NCBI GenBank assembly: GCA_902729315.2
Contig: LR746272.1
Location: 5,953,827 to 6,017,826, forward strand
Direction of reading: 5' to 3'
DNA: 64,000 nt
Source of the DNA: Spirodela intermedia
Lineage: Eukaryota > Streptophyta > Magnoliopsida > Alismatales > Araceae
Positions within the stretch are counted from its first letter, which is position 1. Each line of letters opens with the position of its first letter. The notes under the pieces are model-generated. The model was not told where the DNA came from and did no database searches. It saw nothing but the letters and a program-made list of their open reading frames with translations. The translations under genes were made by a program, and so were the position numbers. Below, in pieces: positions 1 through 9,709 of the stretch.

Positions 1-369
1 TGACCCTAGACTACTGTCTGTCAAGCACATGACACATGCTGTCTTGACGAGTCAATCCGCTCGTATCGGTCTCACTACCGCACGTGCCTGCGACAGAAAT
101 TCAAACCCCAGCTCTAAGAAACCTAACTTTCTGTATGTATGTATATATATATATAGAATCCGGTACGTTGCATGTACAGTAAGTAGCCCACGGCCACGAC
201 TGAATGACCCATTATACTGTATCGTGCACATATACGTAGACAAAAAGAGGTAGCCCGTCGCATATAATTGGTGGGTACCCTGGGTTCCCCTTGTTTAGTG
301 ATAGGACGTGGGCGTTGACCACTCCGACTCTCTCTGCGGAGATAGAGAGAGATATATATATAGATAGAT

Positions 370-403
<34 letters not shown>

Positions 404-1261
404 GGAAGTAAATATTGTATCGTGCACATATACGTAGACCAAAAGAGGTAGGCCGTCGCATATAATTGATGGGTACCCTGGATCCCCCTTGTTTAGTGAT
501 AGGACGTGGACCTTGACCACTCCGATCCCTATCTGCGGAGGGGAGAGAGAGAGAGAGAAGTAGATAGGTGATGGCAAGATGGTCGTTGCGTAGTTATTGG
601 CTCCCGAGGGAAATGCTTCATGAAATATGGGTTTCTCATGCAAAGCAACGCGTGATTTTCCATCCAGGCGCATTATATTCTAGGAAACTTAATGTTACGA
701 CCCAAGGTTTGACAAACTCATATAACGTTCGATTAATCTCCAAATAATTGCAATAATAACTTTGACTGAGTTTATCGAACCCATGTGTGATTATCCTCGT
801 AATAATAAGTAAAAATAATTATTCGTGCTAGAAAGTTCGAGTCTATTTTTCAATATATATCATTCAAATTGCACTGCGCGACAAGATGTCTCGTCAGTCG
901 CGGCGGAGCTCGGCTTTTCGATGGAGAGGCAGTTGAATGTTCAGTCCAAAGGTAAGCAGTAGCTTCGCACTGAGCATGAAGTTAAGACCCCATACTTGAT
1001 TGAGCAAGAGAGAGAAAGAGTGAGCGAGTGAGAGGGAGAGAGAGAGATTGGGGGGGGGGGGGCTAGTCACATCCTATCACAGGAAGCCTCTGTTCACGGC
1101 ATGGAAGCGCATGTGTGAAGTAGCTATGGGAGGGACTAAGGATCGTATGGGACGGCTGAGAATGTATTAACAAGCTCTGGAGCAGGAGCGACGGGCTTTG
1201 TGGAGGGTACATTCCTGGGATGCCCGAACGAGACTCGCACCTACCCATCCGACAGAAATTT

Positions 1262-1292
<31 letters not shown>

Positions 1293-1414
1293 TGGTGAGA
1301 AAAATGGCCTCTCCATGATGCTTTCTAAGTGTAACTTATCAAACCCGAGACTCCAGCTCTATGAAGATCAGGCAGGACCAACTTTTGACTTAGCGAAATA
1401 TCTTCCTCTCCCAC

Positions 1415-1450
<36 letters not shown>

Positions 1451-2550
1451 TCTCTTAATGTCCGTCTATCTTTCTCTTTCCTCCACCTATTCTCCGACAA
1501 CATATCTAGACCAGTCCGTGGTTATAGGACGTTTCTTGATCCTTCTCGGTAGTTGTAAGCCTTTATTATGTTTGCCAGCCATGAATAACGTTTCCCTAGG
1601 AAAATAACAAGAGAGAGCGGAATCTCTACCAACGCTGGCTGTTGACCAACTACGAAGGACTCGTTCAACTCGATCAGCTAACACACGCTCTCTCTCTCTC
1701 CCTCCTCTCACTCGTACTCGTCCCTGGCTTTAGAAAGGGAAAGTAGGACGTGGGTAAGACGAAAAGATTTTAAATGCGGCACAATGACCAACTACTCTCT
1801 CCGTCTGTTCATCGATTGCGATGTTTCATATAGTTCCCTCGGATTTGGTTTCCTTCTTCCTAAATCAACAAAAAAACACTGTTGCGACAGGTAAACCCTT
1901 GAAGAATAAAGATTCTTCCTTTTCCTTTTTTTTTTTTTGGGGGGGGGATTGGAGAGAGAGAGAATTACATGTTGAATGAGGCTCCGATTAAAGTAAAAAA
2001 ATGCAAAAATATCACCAATATGTTTAATGAAGCGAGTTCGAGAGCATTTGAGCGACTATTAACGATCATTTATGTCACTAAGGTTGGAGGATTTGCATAG
2101 AGATGATGATATAAATTTTATAATTCCCATTTTTTTATTTTAAATATTTACTATTCTCTTTTACCGACAACCAGCTCCCAAAATAGCCCTCACGACATGA
2201 AAGATCATTTAACACAAAAAAAATTCACTGGGTAAAATAGATTGGGAGATTTAAGATAATGATTTAATAGATACGATCTACGTCTTAAATCAGTTTTAGG
2301 GTACATAATTAAATGGAAAACGACAACAATTACCCTACGGAATTCAGTATATATAAAACTAGAATTAATAAATAGGAACTGGGAAATTAAGGGAGTGTGT
2401 AAAAAGGGGTTATAAAGTTGTTGACGGGGCCTTGTTGTCGACTTTATTAATACCCACCCGTGTACCTCACATGTTCCCAAGGAGAAAGACGAACCACCGA
2501 CCCATCCCTTCCTCTTCTTCCCCCACGCACTGAAAACGGAGGAAGACGAG
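1..2550. other. Non-coding stretch upstream of the DUF4408 gene
   Basis: I see no convincing gene here. The open frames run through GA/CT microsatellites (about 378-402, 1263-1290, 1414-1452) or through AT-rich DNA. The stretch contains the tandem duplication listed separately, a poly-G run near 1050-1062 and an AT-rich segment at about 690-860 and 1970-2400. The last few hundred bases presumably carry the promoter of the gene starting at 2614, but I could not fix a TATA box. Confidence 0.6.
219..552. repeat. Tandem duplication, 198-bp period
   Basis: The segment starting at 219 (GTATCGTGCACATATACGTA) recurs at 417 with the same order of landmarks: AAAGAGGTAG, CGTCGCATATAATTG, GGTACCCTGG, CCCTTGTTTAGTGATAGGACG, TTGACCACTCCGA and CTGCGGAG. 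Each copy is about 135 bp and ends in a (GA)n tract. The copies differ by scattered substitutions, so the duplication is recent but not brand new. Nothing suggests coding. Confidence 0.9.
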
Positions 2551-2552
2551 GA

Positions 2553-2577
2553 TAGAGAGAGAGAGAGCGAGAGAGGG
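2553..2577 (+). repeat. (GA)n tract in the 5' leader of the DUF4408 gene
   Basis: An imperfect GA run ends 37 bases before the ATG at 2614. Similar tracts lie just upstream of several other start codons in this window. Confidence 0.7.
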
Positions 2578-2613
2578 GGTGGAAGCAAAGCGGCCCCTCT
2601 TTGCTCGTAAAAC

Positions 2614-3486
2614 ATGGATCTCGTCAAGGTGGAGAAGGAGAGAGCAATGCTTCGCTACCGTAGGCTCCGCCGTGCTGCGGCGCTCTCCCGGTGGCTTCCA
2701 CAGTTCCTCGCCGCGCTCACCCTTCTCTCCTGGTTCTCCGGCCGCTTCCCCCCAGTCCTCGCCCACTACGTCGGTCTCCTGCGCCGGCTCCTCCCCAGCC
2801 TCCTCAACTCCCTCTCGGCATTTCTCCTTGGTAACCTCATCATCCTCGCCCTGGTCGCCAAATCCGGCAAGTACGCTGAAGACACACCTCCCTCCTGCCC
2901 TCGATGTCCAAGTGCCTACGATGAACTCCACCCCTCATCCACTCCCTCGGCCGTTCCTCCGCATCAGCTTCACCAGAAGGAGGAGATAACGGACCAGGAA
3001 GAAAAGGAGGCGGATGTGGAAGAGAGGGCGGAGGAGGAGGAGGAGGAGGAGGTCCTCGTCTACGAGGATAAAGGCGTGTGTTTGGAAAGTGTCACCTCCT
3101 CCGCCACCACCAAGAAGGGTCAGCTCCTTCAATGGAAGTCGGAGGTCCTGCCACATGCCGTCGAGGAGGACGACGCCGAGAAGCAGTTCCGCCGCTCCAA
3201 GACTGAGATGGGCGCTCGCCGACTCGTAGTGAAGCGGTGGCCCGGGGAGTTGTGGTTGGAGTCAGAACAAGGAGAAGAAGAGGCGGAGGAGGAGGAGGAG
3301 GAGACTAAAGGCTGCCGGATGCCGGCAGAAGATGACGGTGACGAGTTCCGGCGGAGGATCGAAGCCTTCATCGCCAAGCAGCTGAGCTTCATCGAAAGGG
3401 AGGAGGAATCTCTGCTCCGCCAGGCCAAGGCAGTCGCCGCCTCCGCGCCGCCGCCACAGACCACCGCCTCCGACGGTGCTTCTTAA
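2614..3486 (+). CDS. DUF4408/DUF761 domain membrane protein, intronless
   Basis: Single-exon frame of 290 residues. Residues about 26-58 and 64-86 are hydrophobic, forming a likely pair of membrane segments (SRWLPQFLAALTLLSWFSG, then LSAFLLGNLIILALVAKSGKY). This is the layout of the plant DUF4408 N-terminus. A long acidic, Glu-rich low-complexity middle follows. The C-terminus from residue 243 (DEFRRRIEAFIAKQLSFIE) matches the conserved end seen in DUF761/DUF4408 proteins, a family that includes the PAMP-induced A70-like proteins. The molecular function of the family is unknown to me. The first ATG is used; it follows a GA-rich leader. The Glu tracts (EEEEEEE) come from GAG repeats and could vary in length between individuals. 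Family assignment is fairly sure; any role is not. Confidence 0.85.
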   Translation: MDLVKVEKERAMLRYRRLRRAAALSRWLPQFLAALTLLSWFSGRFPPVLAHYVGLLRRLLPSLLNSLSAFLLGNLIILALVAKSGKYAEDTPPSCPRCPSAYDELHPSSTPSAVPPHQLHQKEEITDQEEKEADVEERAEEEEEEEVLVYEDKGVCLESVTSSATTKKGQLLQWKSEVLPHAVEEDDAEKQFRRSKTEMGARRLVVKRWPGELWLESEQGEEEAEEEEEETKGCRMPAEDDGDEFRRRIEAFIAKQLSFIEREEESLLRQAKAVAASAPPPQTTASDGAS

Positions 3487-4724
3487 GGGAAGGAAAACAC
3501 AATAATCGGCCCAGTTCTCATTTTCGCCAACCGTCTGGAAAGTAAAAATGGATACTATCCTTCATGCGGCGGTAGACCGCCAAATGAAACTCCGATGTAT
3601 GTGAAGATTGTACATCTCCGTACATTCATCGTCTTCAACCTTCTTCTTAGGCTAGAGCGGCCCTTATACATCTTAAGTTAGTTATTTATCGGAAAAATCC
3701 AGCTGAGCTTGGTTATTTATCGCTATCTACTTCATATAGTCCATTATTGTACTGCACTAAACTTAACAAGTCCTTTTAACCAAGGTCACAAATTAAAAAA
3801 TAGATTAGTCCCATTTACATGCTACTATGCTTCCGACCCATCTTCCGTTGTAATGAAACATTTGGATTTTATCATGACAACAAGATTGAGTTCCTGGAAT
3901 TCTTGAAAAGACTCCTCGACCTGATATCATTTTAAGGTTATCAGGCTGTCCCACCAAAAGTTATAATAAGAACACAAATTATTTTTTAGTAATTAATACG
4001 GAGCTAATTAGATAGATTCATCGTACAATATAAAAAAGGAAATTAAGATTAAAAGCCACTACCGCTTTTGATGTCCCATCTCAATGGATCACATTCAAAC
4101 TTAGTCGTTTGTCTTTTTCGTTGACCCGACTGTCTCTTCTCGCAACATCCACTTGAAAGTAACAAGAATTCCGGAGAAGCCTCAATGCACCTTCCTCTGG
4201 ATCACTTTATCTTCCATTAAATGGATATCTCATCCCGGAAAGGAGTCTTCTTCTGGCCTGACGAACTCCCCTGTGAAGGTTCGTCATCTATGTGGCCGAG
4301 CCAGTTGTGGTTGAGCTCTGAAGAACTCCCTTCCTCTCGCTTTTTAAAATCCAGCAAGAAGAAGATAACGGGTCATTATCCCGCCTTGAGCATGGGAAGG
4401 AAGACCGTGGTCTAGGAGATGTCGTAGCTCGGTAGGCTCTCCCTCTTTCTCTCTCTCCGTCACCTAGGTTTCAAGAAAGTTGGGCGGGAGAGACAGACCA
4501 GTTCACGCACTCGGGACTCCCACAGCGACTCCTTTGCCCCTCCTCTGTTCAGACCAGGAGCTGGCGTATAGCATTGCCCCCCGCTCCCTTCGCGCTGCCG
4601 TCTGCCATTTTCCTTCTTGTTTTGGTAATAAAATCAGACAGCGAGACGGTGACGATGGAGATGGACCCTGCCAGAATTGCTGTCGATGAATGGGCCTTGC
4701 AGAGTGTAGCAAAGATCGTTCCTT

Positions 4725-4726
<2 letters not shown>

Positions 4727-4781
<55 letters not shown>

Positions 4782-4812
4782 CACTCACTCACTCACTCAC
4801 TCACTCACTCAC
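4727..4812 (+). repeat. (CT)n followed by (TCAC)n
   Basis: A run of about 26 CT units passes directly into about eight TCAC units. It is a compound microsatellite with no gene attached. Confidence 0.95.
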
Positions 4813-5408
4813 CTTTATTCGTTCTTGACCAGTTCTACAGCCACCGGCAACCTGCTCCCGGGACAGCTCCATCGAGGCTAGAAGCTCCCGCATACTGGCC
4901 CCTGACATGTTCGGGCTTTTCCCTCAGATGGTGAAGTCATCTCTCTCACGTTCTCCTTCCCTGTTGCTCATTAGCTGCCGTCCGTTTTGAACGGGTCCTC
5001 TCCCTCTCCCATACCTGTTCAGACTCCACCCACTGAACTCAAATCCTGAACCTCCTCTCTCTCTCTCTCTGTACATGTATCTATACATATCTATACATCC
5101 CCATTTCTCTAAGTAGGTTTTGAATTTGTTGTCTGGGGGACGTATCTTCTCGAAGACGAACATTCCGCCCTAATAGTGAATCCAAGTAAATCATTTTGAA
5201 GGAGTTCTCGTCCATCAGATCTATCAACCCCTCCACCTACCCAACCCCCTTCTTCCTAACACACCCTCGCAACCAATTCGGAGGGAGTAAATATGCGGAT
5301 GTCTTCATCGATGTCTTACTGTAATTATTTTCGACCGCTGAGCCACGTTCCACAGTATACTTCCAACGCGTCACAACTTGGGGTTTGGGATGCATCACAT
5401 CTCTATCA

Positions 5409-5409
<1 letters not shown>

Positions 5410-5496
<87 letters not shown>

Positions 5497-5545
5497 TCTC
5501 GCTCTCTCCCCTCTCTCCCCTCTCTCCCCTCTCTCCCCTCTCTCT
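5410..5545 (+). repeat. Long (CT)n array with CTCTCCC variants
   Basis: About 40 CT units pass into repeated CTCTCTCCCC blocks and then poly-C-rich sequence. It is the longest microsatellite of the window, intergenic, about 300 bases downstream of the P450 stop codon. Confidence 0.95.
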
Positions 5546-5834
5546 CCCCCTCCCCCCCGCCATCTCTCTCTCTGCACCCCCCTCCTACCCTCTCCTATCC
5601 ACCTCTCTAGTGACGCGGAAGAGGAAGAAGCGCTTCATTAATTGGTATCATTCATCAAACATCACGATGCAAGTAGTTGACGGGAATATTATCAGAGATC
5701 AACAATTGTTGGCGTGTGTATCCATGTAGATAACGATACGTTACACAAAGAGAAATAAAGAGAGCGACTTTATGACTGGTAAGCGCATACCAGAGGTCGC
5801 TCACAGGTACAGAATGACTCACAGATACTCGGCG

Positions 5835-5977
5835 TCAATCACTCGACGAGATCGGTGTCACCTTGATTGGGCATCCGCTCCTGAGCCTAGGAAAGAGCGC
5901 CCCTTTCTCCAGGCTCGTGTCTGTGTCGATCACCTTCCACCTGATATCACCTCACCTTATTCCCAGTCTTTAGAGAG

Positions 5978-6028
<51 letters not shown>

Positions 6029-6391
6029 GAGACCTGAACATCGTGACCAGGCGATGGAGAAAGACCAGCATCATGGCCTTGGCGAGGTTCATCCCCAAGC
6101 AAGTCCTCTCGCCGGTGCCGAACGCCAGGAAGCTGTACGGTTTTGGGTCCTTCTGTATTCAGGGGCAAAGAGAGGAGAAGAGAGGAGAAGATAGAAGGGT
6201 CATGGCGTCGTCCTCTGTTCGAGCAGGCGAAGAACGGGGACATGATGCAGGAACGTACGTGGAACCTCAGAGGGAAGAACTTGCCCGGGTTGTCGTACAC
6301 GGCCGAGTCCGAGTGTATGTGCCTGGCGTCAACGTTCACAATCCAGCCTTTTGCGATCTGAAAACCTGCCAAATCGTCTCTCAATGTGAGA

Positions 6392-6444
<53 letters not shown>

Positions 6445-8629
6445 TGAGACAACTCCATACTGCAAGATGGCGACGACGACGACTGAACTAAAATATTAAG
6501 ATGGTCAACGTTTGGATTTAGGCAAAGTTGGGGAACCATGGCCACTGAAACAAATATAATAAACTTTTAAATTTGAGGACTATTCTAACGCTCTCCCTCA
6601 CTCAGGTGCATGCGGATCCTTTGAGTGAGGCCTTGAACATGAGATTATGTCTATGACACTGATACTACGTCAAAGGCAGGTAAAAGTCAACCTAGGATTA
6701 TAACAAAGATGAGTCAACGATCATTGAGACAACGTTGAGAAACGGATTCATCTAATTCGGGATTGTGTTATAATTTTTGTATTATGATGAAAATTGAATC
6801 ACGTAATGTAGTTTGTATCTTTCGATATAAGATTCTTCTCACATGATTCATCTTATGTGATTTCCTCTGGCATCTTACCTTCGACCTCACAGTCTTCTAG
6901 AGCAACCCTTGGGAACCATGAGACGATGCTCGCCATCCTCAACGTTTCCTTCACCACCTGAAACCCACTTGCGTAAAAAAGCTACAATTTTTCAACGTTG
7001 GCTCCTAAGTTGTCAGATAAGTCGACGATTATGTGACAGTTAAAATAAGGAATAAATATCATTATATATATATATATATATTGATACTCTCTAATCGTTA
7101 TCTATTGCGTTTTTCTGACAGCTATGGGAGTTTCTTCTTGTGATTCCTGTTCCTACCATCGATGCGTACGCCATCTGGCCGAGAGCTTCAGGGTCGAGGT
7201 TGTTCTCTCCGGGAGCATTGCCGACTAGTAATGGCAAGTGCAGTTCCTGTGCAGAACGGGGTGATGAGCTTCTTGAGTAGAAACAAAGAGAGAAGGTAGA
7301 TGCAAAATAGGGTTGTTCGTCTTCCTCTTCCTCACTCTGACTCTCTCCTGAACGTTTGGATTCTCGTCCAAGTACTTGACCATCCATGCAATCGCGCTCG
7401 CCGTGGTGATCTGCCCTGCATCGCAACAGACAGTTTTCATCCCAACTTCAACACTGAAGATCTCAAAGATCAGGATTTTCCATTTAGTTTGTCAACCATT
7501 ACCTGCAATGATTAGAGTAAGCATGTTATCTAAGATTTGTGAATCCGTCAACTGGTCGTCCGAGGAGCGTTGGTCGTCCATGGCGAGAAGAGATTGTAGG
7601 AAATCGTCGTGGTGCTCTGAACCTTCTCTCCTCTGGCGTATCGTCTTCCTCAGCGAGGTCATTACCCTTCTCCTTGCCTGTTCACCATCAGTCAATCCCA
7701 TGGCTTGCCGATTTCCCATGTTCATGGCAGCGGAGCTGGTGGTTAGGTGAACAGGCCATTACCTTGAGCCCTTTGAAGAACCTGCACCCTGGAAGCTTGA
7801 GAGGGATGGAAAGCATGGCCTCGGTGACTTCGGAGATATCTCTCTGCATCTCGGCCAGTTCGTCTTCTCTCTCTATGCTCGCCAGAAGCTTGCATATGGC
7901 CGCGAATGTTATCTGCGACGACAACCTCCAGTAAGATCATGGGATTAAGGCTATGTCTATGGACTGTAAGTAGTACCTTTAGAGCTTCCTCGAGCACCAC
8001 CATTGTCTGTCCCTGCTTCCACTTACCCAGAGCTTCCACCGTCAGCCCGTCGAATGTCCTTACCGACGCTTCCAAGGACTGGGTGTTGAAGAGTGTAGAC
8101 ATGCGCCGGCGGAGGCGGCGATGGTTCTCTGGAGAAGCACACAGCAAGCTCTGCTTTCCCAGCAGCTCCGAGATAGATCTCATGTACATCTTCGAGAAAC
8201 CGACGGAGTCGCCGCCGAGGACTGCCTTGGCGGCGCTGGTTGTTGAGACAAAGACCTGGGTCTTCCCGAAGATGCTTGTCTTGAAGCAGTTCCCGTACCT
8301 GCCCAAGGAAGAGAGAACTCATCAGTGTACCTTGGGCTTTGACAGATAGTTCTCAAAAGAGGTCGATGGAGTCACCGGAGGCGGCGGGCCCGTACGAACT
8401 CGTAGAACCCCTTGCCGCTGCGGTCGGCTGATAGGAAAGAGAGGGTCTCCCCCACCAGGGGGATCCCGTGGATGCCCGGCGGCGCCGGCGGACGCCGAAC
8501 CCTCCCGAGTCTTTCCCTGCCGACGCTACGGAGCAGCATCTTCAGTAATCCAAGGAGAAAGAACGCAGCGAGGACGGATGAGACGGTCAGCGTGAGCAGA
8601 AGCAAAGGAGCAGGGTCTGCTGGGATCAT
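5835..8629 (-). CDS. CYP722: Cytochrome P450, CYP85 clan, probably CYP722 family
   Basis: Ten exons, in order of translation: 8629-8376, 8298-7977, 7912-7763, 7677-7503, 7415-7336, 7246-7157, 6957-6879, 6365-6259, 6152-6034 and 5940-5835. All junctions are GT-AG, the phases fit, and the sum is 1482 nt for 493 residues. The chain has an N-terminal membrane anchor (residues about 7-35), the Pro-rich hinge PPAPPGIHGIPLVGE, the I-helix AGQITT (300-305), the KETLR ExxR motif (E361, R364) and the haem loop FGTGERTCLG with Cys437. The C-terminus FPRLRSGCPIKVTP recalls CYP722. CYP722 enzymes act on carlactonoic acid in strigolactone biosynthesis: the A/B types 16-hydroxylate it and the C type forms canonical strigolactones. 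Subfamily cannot be told here. An in-frame ATG at 8701 exists, but it would add a basic 24-residue leader before the anchor, so I prefer 8629. A SABATH gene lies just upstream on the same strand. Confidence 0.88.
5941..6033 (-). repeat. P450 last intron, largely (CT)n in the sense strand
   Basis: This 93-nt intron contains about 40 bases of GA on the plus strand, which is (CT)n in the transcript. The tract sits between the donor after ATGTTCAG and the acceptor before GTGGAAGG. Confidence 0.85.
6393..6440 (+). repeat. (CT)n in P450 intron 7
   Basis: About 24 CT units, read as (GA)n in the transcript. It lies 28 bases from the acceptor of the exon beginning at 6365. Confidence 0.9.
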
Positions 8630-9709
8630 TCTCCTTCCTCCTCTTCGCCCTCCTCCTTGCTTCGTCTTCTTCTTCGGATGTTCGGAATGGATTAAATCCA
8701 CTGATCATACCTTCAAGAGGATAAGGTCGCACAGCAGTGCACTACTTTCTGCTTTACTGCCCATTATGTTCCTGTGCTCCTCAGTGGAGGTCATTCAAAG
8801 ATAAAATACAACCAATGACACCACACCGAATAATTCACGGGCTCTCAGCCACAGGCAGCACCAGCAATCTACTGTTCCTCTCAACATATGGACATGGACT
8901 AGACTAGTCAATAGTGTCGAGGATACTGTGCTACTGAACTCGGAAGAAATCGATGACGAGTGGTGCCTACGTCCTCATGAAGAGTGATTTACATTGTATT
9001 AATAAATGTGTGAGTATTCTATCACAAATCGACACCAATTATTCTATTATAGATGTGGGTGCAACGGCGAGAGAAACGGATAGAGAGTCAGTCTTGATCA
9101 CTAACGGCCACGTCTTCTCCGTCAGGGCCCTCTTGACTTACACTAATAATTGTTTTCATGTCAAATCACGGGGGGTGCAGTGCACCCCTGACGACGTCAG
9201 GTGGTCCATGCCCAAGATGCTCATTGAGCCCCATTCCTGAAACTTGATCTTTAAGATCAATGTTCAGGAGTTCATGTAGATTCCATGAAGACGTTCTGTT
9301 CAGGAGTTAAAGAACCCATTTCCACGTCGTCACTTCTCCCTCCCGCCTCCCGCTTACTCCAGCGGCCGCCGCCACCTGCGGCGACGATTCTCTCCCTTCC
9401 ACCTTGTGAAGGCTCCGGTAAGACTAGTTTTTCGAGTCAAAACCAATTTCATTTGCTTCAGGCTTACCGTGTTATGGAGTTCAAGCTCAGTCGACCACGA
9501 ATAGATCAATACGAGAATATTTTTACGGAGAGCGTGACGAATGGCCGATTTCAACAGTTCCTCTCCTTCTCTGGTTGAATAACTCTCTGACGCGTGAATA
9601 ACCTTTTCTAAAAGATTTCATAAAGAACTATCATCATTTCAGTATCACATTGGGACTCTTAAATAGAAGATAAGCTGAGAAAAGCTACATTCTTGAGATT
9701 ATCTTGAAC
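8630..9709. promoter_or_regulatory. Spacer between SABATH stop and P450 start, probable P450 promoter
   Basis: There is no gene here. The 1.08-kb spacer must carry the SABATH 3' end and the P450 promoter. It includes two perfect short palindromes (9172-9188 and 9244-9260), an ACGT-type site GACGACGTCAGG near 9189-9200, and a direct repeat TGTTCAGGAGTT at about 9261 and 9298. I did not find a phosphate-response P1BS site (GNATATNC). Confidence 0.5.

Larger units (their letters stand above)
3487..5834. other. Intergenic: DUF4408 3' flank and microsatellite-rich DNA
   Basis: No gene is supported. Short frames at 4221-4415 and 4480-4689 resemble no family I know. Frames at 4503-5729 read Arg-Glu or Ser-Leu repeats and are translations of the (CT)n arrays. 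The AT-rich part (3700-4080) presumably holds the DUF4408 3' UTR and spacer. The right end borders the P450 stop codon, which reads leftwards from 5835. Confidence 0.6.

Noticed and set aside
4503-5729. Long frames of alternating Arg-Glu or Ser-Leu
   Set aside because: They are translations of (GA/CT)n arrays and have no conserved sequence outside the repeat.
6253-6263. Donor after CCTCTGAG as the end of P450 exon 8
   Set aside because: It would leave the wrong phase for the haem-binding exon. The donor GTACGT at 6258-6253 keeps the frame.
5947-8701. Fragmented P450 pieces that might mean a pseudogene
   Set aside because: With ten GT-AG exons the frame is complete, all phases fit, and the haem, ExxR and I-helix motifs are intact.
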